Shown in pieces: positions 1-7,561 of a stretch of 64,000 bases of DNA. A program made the position numbers and the translations under genes. The notes under the pieces were generated by a model that saw only the letters and a program-made list of their open reading frames with translations, did no database searches and was not told where the DNA came from. Location of the stretch: contig NZ_UTBG01000186.1 in assembly GCF_900580675.1 (NCBI RefSeq), positions 1-64,000 of the forward strand, in the 5' to 3' direction. This stretch comes from Pseudomonas viridiflava. Its GTDB lineage: Bacteria; Pseudomonadota; Gammaproteobacteria; Pseudomonadales; Pseudomonadaceae. The number at the start of each line of letters is the position of its first letter. The stretch's first letter is position 1.

Positions 1-293
1 CCCACAAGCCAGCTGCTAAAACTGCTGCTGCGAAACCAGCCGCCAAGCCAGCTGCTAAAACTGCTGCTGCGAAACCAGCCGCCAAGCCAGCTGCTAAAAC
101 TGCTGCTGCAAAACCAGCCGTTAAGCCAGCTGCCAAACCTGCTGCTGCAAAGCCAGCCGCCAAGCCAGCTTCGAAACCTGCTGCCGCCAAGCCAGCCACT
201 CCAGCTGCCCCGGCCGCCTCCACCGCTCCAACGGCACCGGCCACCAGCACGCCTGCACCTGTAGCGCCAAGCACCCCAACCAGCGCTTCCTAA
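1..293 (+). CDS. algP: AlgP-like histone H1-type protein, C-terminal part (5' end outside window)
   Basis: Only the end of the reading frame is present; it stops with TAA at 291-293. The protein is almost pure Ala, Lys and Pro in short AAKPA and AAKTA repeats, then a lysine-poor tail rich in Pro, Thr, Ser and Ala. This is the hallmark of AlgP (AlgR3), a histone H1-like DNA-binding protein linked to alginate gene control in P. aeruginosa. The DNA holds near-perfect 39-bp tandem units (9-47, 48-86, 87-125, then a diverged copy at 126-164), each coding for 13 residues. The gene meets the next one tail to tail, with a 4-bp overlap. The N-terminal domain cannot be seen, so the name rests on the repeat tail and on the neighbouring genes. 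Confidence 0.85.
   Translation, partial: HKPAAKTAAAKPAAKPAAKTAAAKPAAKPAAKTAAAKPAVKPAAKPAAAKPAAKPASKPAAAKPATPAAPAASTAPTAPATSTPAPVAPSTPTSAS
9..164 (+). repeat. 39-bp tandem repeat inside algP
   Basis: Units start at 9, 48, 87 and 126. The first two are identical, the third differs at a few bases and the fourth is more diverged. Each unit is 39 bp, a multiple of three, so gain or loss of a unit keeps the frame and only changes the length of the Lys/Ala/Pro tail. Confidence 0.9.
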
Positions 294-754
294 GTGCCGG
301 TGGCCACGACGCGCAGCTGCTGCAGCGCGTCGTGGTCAAGGTTGGCGGCTCCGGTCGCCAGCCCTTCAAGCCATCCCTCTTGAACCACTTCCTCGCCAGT
401 CGGCCATGCTTGCGCCAGTGCTTCCAGGCGTGTCAGCAACGCTCGTTCGGCTTCCAGCTCCAGGGCTTTGACCCGCTCACGTAACGTCGCCAGTGACTGA
501 TCCTGCTGCGCCATGGCGCGCCATTTCATGCGTACCTGCCGCAATGGTTCGACCACTTGCGCCTGCCAGGGCTCGGCGATCTGCTTAAGCGCCTGCATGC
601 GCTCGGCGGTCGGCGCGACGCCGCGTTGCTCCAGCCATGCTCCGCAAAGCAACAGGCACACATCTGCCCCTTGTTCCTGCAGGCGCAGGCATGCGGCTTC
701 GCACCCTGAGCGGGCGTAAGTCGAAAGGGCAAAGCTCCACAGGTCAGCGCACAT
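290..754 (-). CDS. TIGR02444 family protein (DUF2390-like)
   Basis: A 154-residue cytoplasmic protein that begins MCADLWSFAL and has a Cys- and Leu-rich N-terminal half (CLLLCGAWLEQRGV), then charged helices. This fits the small proteobacterial family TIGR02444, whose function is unknown. I chose the ATG at 754; the frame can be extended to a TTG at 778, but that adds eight residues without a better ribosome site. It is divergent from the ABC-F gene (51 bp between starts) and overlaps the end of algP by 4 bp. The same neighbour pair (TIGR02444 and ABC-F ATPase next to algP) is what I recall from other pseudomonads. Confidence 0.75.
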   Translation of the reverse strand: MCADLWSFALSTYARSGCEAACLRLQEQGADVCLLLCGAWLEQRGVAPTAERMQALKQIAEPWQAQVVEPLRQVRMKWRAMAQQDQSLATLRERVKALELEAERALLTRLEALAQAWPTGEEVVQEGWLEGLATGAANLDHDALQQLRVVATGT

Positions 755-804
755 ATTCACACCCAAGCCAGCGGGCAACGAAGCTGGTAGACTCCGCCGC
801 CATT

Positions 805-2715
805 ATGATCCGACTTCAAAGCCTAACATTACAGCGTGGCCCGCAACGTCTTCTTGAAGACGCCGAGCTGACCCTGCACGCCGGTCACAAAGCCGGCCTG
901 ATCGGTGCCAACGGCGCCGGCAAATCCACGTTGTTCGCCCTGTTGCTGGGTGAGCTGAGCCCGGATTCCGGGGACTGCTTGCTGCCGGCCGACTGGCGCA
1001 TCGCCCATATGCGCCAGGAGATCGATACCCTGGACCGCATCGCGATCGACTACGTGCTGGATGGCGACCTGCGTTTGCGCCAGGTGCAACACGACCTGGC
1101 CGAGGCCGAGAAAGCCCAGGACGGCGCCGCCCAGGCTCGCCTGCACTCGGAGCTCGACAGTGCCGACGGCTACACCGCCGACGCCCGCGCCCGCAAGATG
1201 CTCGCCGGCCTTGGCTTTACCAACGAGCAGATGGACCGCCCGGTCGCCGACTTCTCCGGTGGCTGGCGCATGCGCCTGAACCTGGCCCAGGCACTGATGT
1301 GCCCTTCGGACCTGTTGCTGCTCGACGAACCGACCAACCACTTGGACCTCGATGCGATCCTGTGGCTGGAAGATTTCCTCAAGAACTACCAGGGCACGTT
1401 GCTGCTGATTTCTCACGACCGGGATTTCCTCGACGCCGTGGTCGATAACATCGCCCACGTCGAACAGAAGAAAATCACCCTCTACCGTGGCGGTTATAGC
1501 GCGTTCGAGCGCGCCCGTGCCGAGCGGCTGGCCCAGCAGCAGCAAGCGTTCGAGAAGCAGCAGGCGCAACGTGCGCACATGGAAAGCTACATCGCCCGGT
1601 TCAAGGCCCAGGCCACCAAGGCCCGCCAGGCCCAGAGCCGGATCAAGGCGTTGGAGCGCATGGAAGAGCTGTCGGCGGCCCACGTCGATTCACCGTTCGA
1701 CTTTGTGTTCCGCGAGTCGGTGAAAATCTCCAGCCCGCTGCTGGACCTCTCGGATGCCCGCCTGGGTTATGGCGACAAAACCATCCTCGAGAAGGTCAAG
1801 CTGCAACTCACGCCTGGCGCGCGCATCGGTTTGCTCGGCCCCAACGGCGCGGGCAAGTCGACGCTGATCAAGAACCTGTCGGGCGAGCTGCAACCCCTGG
1901 CCGGCCGCCTGACCCGTGGCGAGAACTTGGTGGTGGGCTACTTCGCCCAGCATCAGTTGGACTCTCTGGACGCCAAGGCCAGCCCGCTGCTGCACTTGCA
2001 GCGCCTGGCGCCCACCGAGCGTGAACAGGTGCTGCGCGACTTCCTCGGTGGTTTCGACTTCCGCGGCGCACGCATTGATGAGCCGGTGCTGAACTTCTCC
2101 GGTGGCGAAAAAGCCCGCCTGGCCTTGGCGTTGATCGCCTGGGACCGTCCCAACCTGCTGTTGCTCGACGAGCCGACCAACCACCTGGATCTGGAAATGC
2201 GCCTGGCGCTGACCATGGCCCTGCAGGAATTCAGTGGCGCGGTACTGGTGGTGTCGCACGATCGCCACTTGCTCAAGAGCACTACCGACAATTTCCTGCT
2301 GGTGGCTGACGGCAAAGTCGAAGAGTTCGACGGCGACCTTGACGACTATGCGCGCTGGCTGACGGATTACCGCCTGCGCAGCGCGCCGGTCAGCAACAGC
2401 CCGGTCAACCCGGACAAAACCGACAAGAAAGCCCAGCGCCAGGCCGCCGCCGCACTGCGTCAGCAGTTGGCGCCGCACAAGCGTGAAGCCGACAAGCTGG
2501 AAGCCGAGCTGGGCAAGGTGCATGAGCGCCTTGCCAGGATCGAAGCCAGCCTGGGTGACAGCGCCGTGTACGAAGCGGCGCGCAAGGATGAACTGCGCGA
2601 TCTGCTCGCCGAACAGGCCAAGCTCAAGGTACGTGAAGGCCAGTTGGAGGAAACCTGGATGGAAGCCCTCGAACTGCTCGAAACCCTGCAGGCGGAGCTG
2701 GAGGCGCTGTCCTGA
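805..2715 (+). CDS. ABC-F family ATPase (YheS/Uup-like)
   Basis: A 636-residue protein with two ABC ATPase domains and no membrane segment. The first Walker A (GANGAGKST) lies near residues 34-42. Each domain has an FSGG signature and a LLLLDEPTNHLD Walker B, the ABC-F hallmark; the second Walker A is GPNGAGKST. A charged linker of about 80 residues between the domains matches the P-site tRNA interaction motif, and the C-terminus is a predicted coiled coil. ABC-F proteins act on ribosomes and help resolve stalled translation; YheS is the closest type by length and start (MIRLQSLTLQ). The frame is open upstream to 637, but the ATG at 805 begins at the conserved first strand. The stop overlaps the next ATG by one base (TGATG), so the two are probably co-translated. 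Confidence 0.9.
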   Translation: MIRLQSLTLQRGPQRLLEDAELTLHAGHKAGLIGANGAGKSTLFALLLGELSPDSGDCLLPADWRIAHMRQEIDTLDRIAIDYVLDGDLRLRQVQHDLAEAEKAQDGAAQARLHSELDSADGYTADARARKMLAGLGFTNEQMDRPVADFSGGWRMRLNLAQALMCPSDLLLLDEPTNHLDLDAILWLEDFLKNYQGTLLLISHDRDFLDAVVDNIAHVEQKKITLYRGGYSAFERARAERLAQQQQAFEKQQAQRAHMESYIARFKAQATKARQAQSRIKALERMEELSAAHVDSPFDFVFRESVKISSPLLDLSDARLGYGDKTILEKVKLQLTPGARIGLLGPNGAGKSTLIKNLSGELQPLAGRLTRGENLVVGYFAQHQLDSLDAKASPLLHLQRLAPTEREQVLRDFLGGFDFRGARIDEPVLNFSGGEKARLALALIAWDRPNLLLLDEPTNHLDLEMRLALTMALQEFSGAVLVVSHDRHLLKSTTDNFLLVADGKVEEFDGDLDDYARWLTDYRLRSAPVSNSPVNPDKTDKKAQRQAAAALRQQLAPHKREADKLEAELGKVHERLARIEASLGDSAVYEAARKDELRDLLAEQAKLKVREGQLEETWMEALELLETLQAELEALS

Positions 2716-3287
2716 TGGAAGCGCTACAGCTGCCTATACCCGTGCAATGGGTCGAGCCCGTGTGGATCGGTGTGCAAATCCTGCTGATCCTGCTGGCCGG
2801 CTACCTCGCCCAGCGTGTGGTCGCCAACGGCCTGACCCGCCTGGGTGAGCGCTACCCGTTCCCGCCGCAATTGCTGATGCCGCTGCGTGGCGGCCTGCGC
2901 TGGCTGATCATGGGCAGCGCGCTGATTTTCGTGCTGGGCCGCCTGGGTGTGTCTGCCACGGTGTTGTGGACGGCGCTGTCAGGGTTTGTCGCGGTGGCGG
3001 CTGTGGCGTTCTTCGCCATGTGGTCGGTGCTGTCCAACCTGTTGTGCGCGATTTTGATCTTTACCGTGGGGCCGTTCCGACTCGGTGACATCGTCGAACT
3101 GGTGGATACCGTCGACAAGCCAGGCGTGAAGGGCCGGGTAGTTGCGATCAACCTGCTCTACACCACGCTGATTGAAGTGGAAGAAGCGGGCACCGACAGC
3201 GCGATGGTGCAGGTGCCAAACAGCCTGTTTTTCCAACGCTCGGTGCGGCGTTGGCCAGGCAACCACGTGTTTCCGGGCGACCGCTAG
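2715..3287 (+). CDS. Small MscS-type mechanosensitive channel protein
   Basis: A 190-residue membrane protein. It has about three transmembrane helices (near residues 13-30, 58-75 and 85-115), with a Gly/Ala-rich pore-like helix (GFVAVAAVAFFAMWSVLSN), and then a beta-domain start (FRLGDIVELVD) typical of MscS channels. It is shorter than E. coli MscS (286 residues) and lacks most of the C-terminal cytoplasmic cage. MscS-type channels release solutes on hypo-osmotic shock. It is translationally coupled to the ABC-F gene by a TGATG overlap. Small MscS-domain proteins are common in this locus of pseudomonads, but channel activity is an inference. Confidence 0.82.
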   Translation: MEALQLPIPVQWVEPVWIGVQILLILLAGYLAQRVVANGLTRLGERYPFPPQLLMPLRGGLRWLIMGSALIFVLGRLGVSATVLWTALSGFVAVAAVAFFAMWSVLSNLLCAILIFTVGPFRLGDIVELVDTVDKPGVKGRVVAINLLYTTLIEVEEAGTDSAMVQVPNSLFFQRSVRRWPGNHVFPGDR

Positions 3288-3387
3288 TATTCACATCTCG
3301 TAAAAAACTATAGCCAGCCTTTGGTCGGCGGAGTTAGCTTAAGGCTCACGCAAGTCACAACAGCAAACTCCCCTCCTGAGGTGTGTA

Positions 3388-4020
3388 ATGGCACTCGACA
3401 CATGGCTGGCCTTTTTCGTGGCCAGTTGGATCATCTCCCTTTCCCCCGGCGCCGGCGCCATCGCCTCGATGTCCAGCGGCCTGCAATATGGTTTCCTGCG
3501 CGGTTACTGGAACGCCATTGGCCTGCAACTGGGCCTGGCGATGCAGATTGCCGTGGTGGCGGGCGGGCTGGGTGCCATTCTTGCGACGTCTTCGACCGCG
3601 TTCTATGCGATCAAATGGTTTGGCGTGGCGTACCTGGTGTATTTGGCCATCAAGCAATGGCGCGCGTTGCCCATGGACATGACCGATGACGCGGCTGTAC
3701 GCCCGATCGGCAAGCCAATGGCGATGATGTTCCGCGGTTTTCTGGTCAACGCCAGCAACCCGAAGGCCCTGGTGTTCATGCTGGCGGTGCTGCCGCAGTT
3801 CGTGAACCCGCAGGCGCCGCTGCTGATCCAGTACCTGATCATCGGTGTGACGATGATCAGCGTCGATATGATCGTGATGGCCGGCTACACAGGGTTGGCG
3901 TCTAAGGTGCTACGCCTGTTGCGCACGCCGAAGCAGCAGAAACGCATGAACCGCACGTTTGCTGGGTTGTTTGTTGGTGCGGCGGGCTTTCTTGCAAGCC
4001 TGAATCGCGCAACGGCGTAA
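3388..4020 (+). CDS. LysE/RhtB family amino acid exporter
   Basis: A 210-residue inner-membrane protein with about six hydrophobic segments. The N-terminus holds the LysE-family pattern SLSPGAGAIASMSSGLQYG, and the middle carries FRGFLVNASNPKAL, the conserved loop of RhtB-type transporters. The family exports amino acids or derivatives such as homoserine, threonine or lysine; the substrate cannot be read from sequence. A CTCCTGAGGTG ribosome site precedes the ATG at 3388. It lies 100 bp after the MscS gene and is followed by a REP pair. Confidence 0.88.
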   Translation: MALDTWLAFFVASWIISLSPGAGAIASMSSGLQYGFLRGYWNAIGLQLGLAMQIAVVAGGLGAILATSSTAFYAIKWFGVAYLVYLAIKQWRALPMDMTDDAAVRPIGKPMAMMFRGFLVNASNPKALVFMLAVLPQFVNPQAPLLIQYLIIGVTMISVDMIVMAGYTGLASKVLRLLRTPKQQKRMNRTFAGLFVGAAGFLASLNRATA

Positions 4021-4038
4021 CTGACAAAACCGAATCAA

Positions 4039-4129
4039 AATGTGGGAGCTGGCTTGCCTGCGATAGCATCACCCTGGTGTAACTGGTACACCAAGGTGTC
4101 TGCATCGCAGGCAAGCCAGCTCCCACATT
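4039..4129. repeat. REP pair (REPIN), GAGCTGGCTTGCCTGCGAT type
   Basis: Two inverted copies of a REP (TGTGGGAGCTGGCTTGCC and its reverse complement) flank a short spacer that contains its own dyad (TGGTGTAAC / GTACACCA). It is a typical Pseudomonas intergenic REPIN, located between the convergent LysE and CsgG/LpoB-like genes. Confidence 0.9.
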
Positions 4130-4157
4130 GGTTTTGTGTTGCATGTATTTCCGGTGA

Positions 4158-4898
4158 TCAGCGCAAGATCTTCGGCGCTTCATCCCTTGGCAGGTTGTTG
4201 CGCAGCACCGGTTGGCCAGGCTCCTGATACCCGCCGCCCAACTGCTCTGCCAACTGCCGCGCAACATCCTCACCCAATGCCTTCGAAACCTCCTTCACCA
4301 CGCGCGGCCGGTTCAGGCTGACGCGTACGTCGCGGCTGTTCACCAGCTTGGTGTCCTGGCCCTCACCCATGGCGGTAAACGCCGAGGTGATCTCAAACGT
4401 GCGCGTATTGATCAGGCTGAAATCCGCCACCAGCGTCAGGCCCAGCACCGCCGAGTAGCTGTTGGTGTGGTCCAGCGCGTTGATGTCCTGGGTGAAGTCG
4501 ATGTCTGACAGCGTGCCGAACAGCACGTAGTCCGCACCCTTGAAGTTACCGGCCTTGATGCGCTTGATCACGTCATAGACGTCACCTTTGGCATCGGCGG
4601 TGTAGGGCGTGCCCTGCACTAGCTGGAATTGCCGGGACTTGAGGATCTCGCCCTTGATATCGCCGCTGAATTTGCGCAGCTCGGTCTGCTCGATGTAGCT
4701 GTTACGGCTCTCGTACTCGCTGTAGCTCGACGCACCGCTGGCGTGGTAGGCGCTGGCCTGGAAGTTGTTGCTGGCCGAGACCTGGTGGATGTACTCCTCG
4801 ACCCGCGCCTCGTAGGCCAGGTCAGTCACCGCGATCTTCGGGGCGGCCGAGGCGCCGAAGGCGCACAGCAGGCTGATCAAACCAATCCATGCACGCAT
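4158..4898 (-). CDS. CsgG/LpoB-like secreted envelope protein
   Basis: A 246-residue protein with a signal peptide (residues 1 to about 18, ending ASA) but no lipobox cysteine. The mature part starts PKIAVTDLAYEARV, like the first strand of CsgG- and LpoB-fold proteins, and later has GADYVLFGTLSDID, the second conserved strand of that fold. CsgG-fold domains occur in outer-membrane secretion channels and in LpoB activators of penicillin-binding protein 1B. It is the last gene of a four-gene minus-strand operon and starts 3 bp after the LpoB-like gene. Absence of the lipid-anchor cysteine suggests that it is periplasmic, or held by its lipoprotein partners. Exact function unknown. Confidence 0.7.
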   Translation of the reverse strand: MRAWIGLISLLCAFGASAAPKIAVTDLAYEARVEEYIHQVSASNNFQASAYHASGASSYSEYESRNSYIEQTELRKFSGDIKGEILKSRQFQLVQGTPYTADAKGDVYDVIKRIKAGNFKGADYVLFGTLSDIDFTQDINALDHTNSYSAVLGLTLVADFSLINTRTFEITSAFTAMGEGQDTKLVNSRDVRVSLNRPRVVKEVSKALGEDVARQLAEQLGGGYQEPGQPVLRNNLPRDEAPKILR

Positions 4899-4901
4899 TG
4901 C

Positions 4902-5489
4902 TTAGCGCTCCGTGGTCTTGCGGATTTCTTTTTCGTCCATCCATTCGGCCAGGCCGCTCTCGACGTCGATCAGCTGCAGGCTGAACTTGTAGAACACGTC
5001 CTTGTAGTCCGAGCTGCGCTTGACAATGGAGCTGATGGAGCCTTCCAGGCGGTACTTGGCGGCGACCATATTGCCGGTCTTGCTGACAGTGGACTTCTTG
5101 TACAAGCCGCTCTGGTTCTGCAGCTTGAGCTGGTCGACCTGGCTTTGCATGTCGGTGTTGTCGCTGGCGAAGCGCGCGGTGCCGGTCTTCATCAGCTGGG
5201 TCTTGATCGACGTGGTGATCTCGCGGGTATCGATGTACTCGCTGGTCTTGTTCTTCACGTCATACACCTGCACCACCGGACGGCCCTGCAGGATGCCGGA
5301 CTGAGCCAGGGAGCGGGTCATGCTTTCGGCGATCATCTGCAAGTCGGTGGAGCCGAACTCGTTGGTGACCAGTTCCACGGCCTTGGTGTCGCCGTAGCTG
5401 ATGTTTTTACCGCCCAGTACCGGCGAGGTATTGGCGCAACCGCTGGCCAGGACGGCAACCACGGCAAGAATCGAAAAGCGTGCAAACAT
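4902..5489 (-). CDS. lpoB: LpoB-like lipoprotein (penicillin-binding protein activator family)
   Basis: A 195-residue lipoprotein. The signal peptide ends in the lipobox ASGC (Cys18), and the mature protein starts with an unstructured stretch. The globular part (KAVELVTNEFGSTDLQ; KYRLEGSISSI; YKFSLQLIDVESGLAEWMDEKEI) matches the LpoB/YcfM family. In enterobacteria LpoB spans from the outer membrane to stimulate PBP1b; in pseudomonads the known PBP1b activator is the unrelated LpoP, so this homologue may act elsewhere. The ATG at 5489 follows a GAGAGA ribosome site; an upstream in-frame start at 5510 would break the signal peptide. It is third in an operon of envelope proteins. Confidence 0.75.
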   Translation of the reverse strand: MFARFSILAVVAVLASGCANTSPVLGGKNISYGDTKAVELVTNEFGSTDLQMIAESMTRSLAQSGILQGRPVVQVYDVKNKTSEYIDTREITTSIKTQLMKTGTARFASDNTDMQSQVDQLKLQNQSGLYKKSTVSKTGNMVAAKYRLEGSISSIVKRSSDYKDVFYKFSLQLIDVESGLAEWMDEKEIRKTTER

Positions 5490-5512
5490 GGTGATGTCTC
5501 TCTGCAACAAAA

Positions 5513-5884
5513 TTAAGGGGTTTTCACTTCAAGACGGAAGTCAGCGGCCTGGGGCAAATTGGCGATGGCCGGCAGGAAGGTCGCCTGGTTGGCGTACAGG
5601 TTCAGCACCTTCCAGGTTTCTTCGTCGCCTACAGGGAAACCGTCGGCGCCCAGCCAGGCGAAGCGGTAATACATCATCTGGTTGCTGCTGGTGATGTTGC
5701 TCAACTGCACCTTGGCGGTGAGGAAACCGTTCTCGCGCGCCACGCGAATCGCGCCGACGGCGATGCCCTTGAACTTGCCCATCACCACGATTTTGCTCGC
5801 GGCGCTGCCGGGCTCCGGTGGCGGCGGGGTGGCGCAGCCGGCAAGCAGGACCAGCGCCAGGGCGCCGAGGATGAAATGACGCAT
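5513..5884 (-). CDS. YcfL family (DUF1425) lipoprotein
   Basis: A 123-residue lipoprotein with the signal sequence MRHFILGALALVLLAGC (lipobox Cys at 17), then a Pro-rich linker and one beta-rich domain. The part LSNITSSNQMMYYRFAWLGADG is the signature of the YcfL family, which sits next to lpoB (ycfM) in E. coli. An AAGGAG ribosome site precedes the ATG at 5884; the longer frame to 5947 overlaps the gene before it and lacks a signal peptide. Start and stop spacings (10 bp upstream, 23 bp downstream) mark it as the second gene of the operon. Function unknown. Confidence 0.85.
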   Translation of the reverse strand: MRHFILGALALVLLAGCATPPPPEPGSAASKIVVMGKFKGIAVGAIRVARENGFLTAKVQLSNITSSNQMMYYRFAWLGADGFPVGDEETWKVLNLYANQATFLPAIANLPQAADFRLEVKTP

Positions 5885-5894
5885 AGCGTGCTCC

Positions 5895-7292
5895 TTAAGG
5901 TTGTTTGAGGGTGGCGATGGCTTGAGGCGGCGTGCTCGGCACCACATGCGCCGCGAGTCCGCCGGCGAACACTTGGTTGCCGACCACGCGCAGCGTGATC
6001 ACCTGGTAGCGCTGATCGGCCTTGACCGTCACCAGCGTGCCGCCCAGGGCATTGGGCAGGCTGACCTGGTGCTCGCCGTGCTTGAGGCGCAGACGCGTAA
6101 CCTGGGTCATGTCCGGCAAGGTGCGCCAGGTGCGGGTGTCGGCGCCTTCGGTCACGGCCGAGGCGATGCCCAGTACCAGGCCGGCCATGGGGTTGGTCTT
6201 GTTCAGATTGTTCTGTGCAATGCCACGGCTGACCGCACGCACGGTGGTGCGCAGGATGATCCCCGGCATGTCGTCGCGCAGGGCACGGCGCGACATGGCC
6301 GTGGTGCTGTTGAGTGCGGTGAGGTTCTGTTGCTGGCCGTCCACGCCGATCTGGGCGAATGTGGCGGTGGAGGTGTCGGCCTTGATCACCGGGAATGATA
6401 GCGGCGTGATCACCAGGTTGCCATTGATCGGGATCGGCAGCGGCAGGCGAATCGAGTCGCGCGCGGGGGCCAGGCCGCTCTGGACCACGATCAGCACATC
6501 GGTTTCGTCCGCGCCGACCTTGGACTTGTCCAGGTCCAGCAGGGCCTTTTCCAGCAGCGGGGTGTTGGGGCGCAGCTCGGCAGCCTTGCGGTAGCCGGGG
6601 GCGGCCAGGTCTTTTTCGCCCAGGGCTTCATAGACGAAGCCGGCCAGGTAATGGCTGAACGCACTCTGGTAGCTGTTTTTCAGGCCGACCACTTCCGGCG
6701 CGTTCAGGGCTTCCACCGGATAGCCGCTGAGGTCCTTCATCTGGGTGGTCACGCCTTCGCGTTGGGCGTCGTCCTCGCGCTTGAGGTATTCCTTGTCGCG
6801 CAGGTCTGCTATCACGGCTTCGCGTTCGTGGGTTTTCTTGATTTCGGTGCGTGCGCCGTCGAAGTCGTTCAGCGCCAGCAGGTTGAGGGCCATCTGTGTG
6901 GTCAGCATGACTTTTTCATAGTCATAACCTTCGTAGCGACGCACCTTGTCGTTAACCAGGAAGCTGCCGAACTGGGAAAGGTATTTTTCACTGTCGAACT
7001 TGACCGACTCTTCCCACTTGTAGACTTGCAGGTCCGCGCTGCGCCAGGCGGTCTGGCTGCCGGTCAGGTCACCTTTGGCCCGCAGCAGCTCGCCTTTTTC
7101 GAAGAAATACAGCAAGTCCTTGTCGTTACCGTTGTTGTTCTTCTCCAACAGCGTGAGGGCGCCGTCGACATTGCCGGTGGTCAATTGCTGGTTGGTGGCT
7201 TGCAGCTCGGTGTCATAGCTGCGGAACATCGAACAACCGGACAATAAGGTGACCGCCACGAGCGCGAGCGGAGGTAAGGCGCGAAATGCCAT
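5895..7292 (-). CDS. COG3014 family lipoprotein with TPR-like helices
   Basis: A 465-residue lipoprotein; the lipobox LSGC gives Cys20. Residues about 25-240 are helical and TPR-like (LLEKNNNGNDKDLLYFFEKGELLRAKGD region; YRKAAELRPNTPLLEKALL). The C-terminal half is beta-rich (LPLPIPINGNLVITPLSFPV; GIILRTTVRAVSRGIAQ). This fits the uncharacterised COG3014 family. It is the first gene of the operon with YcfL, LpoB and CsgG/LpoB-like proteins, with a 10-bp gap to ycfL. The 269-bp divergent region to the iron permease gene probably carries its promoter. Function unknown; the helical repeats suggest a scaffold. Confidence 0.8.
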   Translation of the reverse strand: MAFRALPPLALVAVTLLSGCSMFRSYDTELQATNQQLTTGNVDGALTLLEKNNNGNDKDLLYFFEKGELLRAKGDLTGSQTAWRSADLQVYKWEESVKFDSEKYLSQFGSFLVNDKVRRYEGYDYEKVMLTTQMALNLLALNDFDGARTEIKKTHEREAVIADLRDKEYLKREDDAQREGVTTQMKDLSGYPVEALNAPEVVGLKNSYQSAFSHYLAGFVYEALGEKDLAAPGYRKAAELRPNTPLLEKALLDLDKSKVGADETDVLIVVQSGLAPARDSIRLPLPIPINGNLVITPLSFPVIKADTSTATFAQIGVDGQQQNLTALNSTTAMSRRALRDDMPGIILRTTVRAVSRGIAQNNLNKTNPMAGLVLGIASAVTEGADTRTWRTLPDMTQVTRLRLKHGEHQVSLPNALGGTLVTVKADQRYQVITLRVVGNQVFAGGLAAHVVPSTPPQAIATLKQP

Positions 7293-7561
7293 GCAACTTC
7301 TTCCCTGAAAGTATCCAGCTGGTGTGGTGATTCCTCATAAAAACGAGGAACGGAATTCCCTTTCGCACTAACAGGGCGCGGCATTATAGGCTCAGCTACT
7401 GGCAAAACAATGGCTTTATGCCTGTCATAACTAACAAATAAGCCACCAGTCTGCCTCTAAAAAATGCCCCGCTGCCCGTCACGACAATTCACTAACGCCT
7501 TGAGTCAAACCCCTTAACGCTTAACAATGTGTTACTTCGTATTTCCCTTTGAGATTCATTC

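Noticed and set aside
1..164. CRISPR-like repeat array
   Set aside because: The 39-bp units are contiguous and coding (AlgP), with no spacers.
829..1683. Large minus-strand open frame opposite the ABC-F gene
   Set aside because: It mirrors the codon pattern of the ABC-F gene, has no ribosome site and no family features.
3299..3380. Possible small gene between the MscS and LysE genes
   Set aside because: The only frames lack ribosome sites; this is likely the LysE promoter region.
4039..4129. Insertion sequence ends or CRISPR repeats at REP loci
   Set aside because: The paired inverted hairpins match Pseudomonas REPs; no transposase is present.
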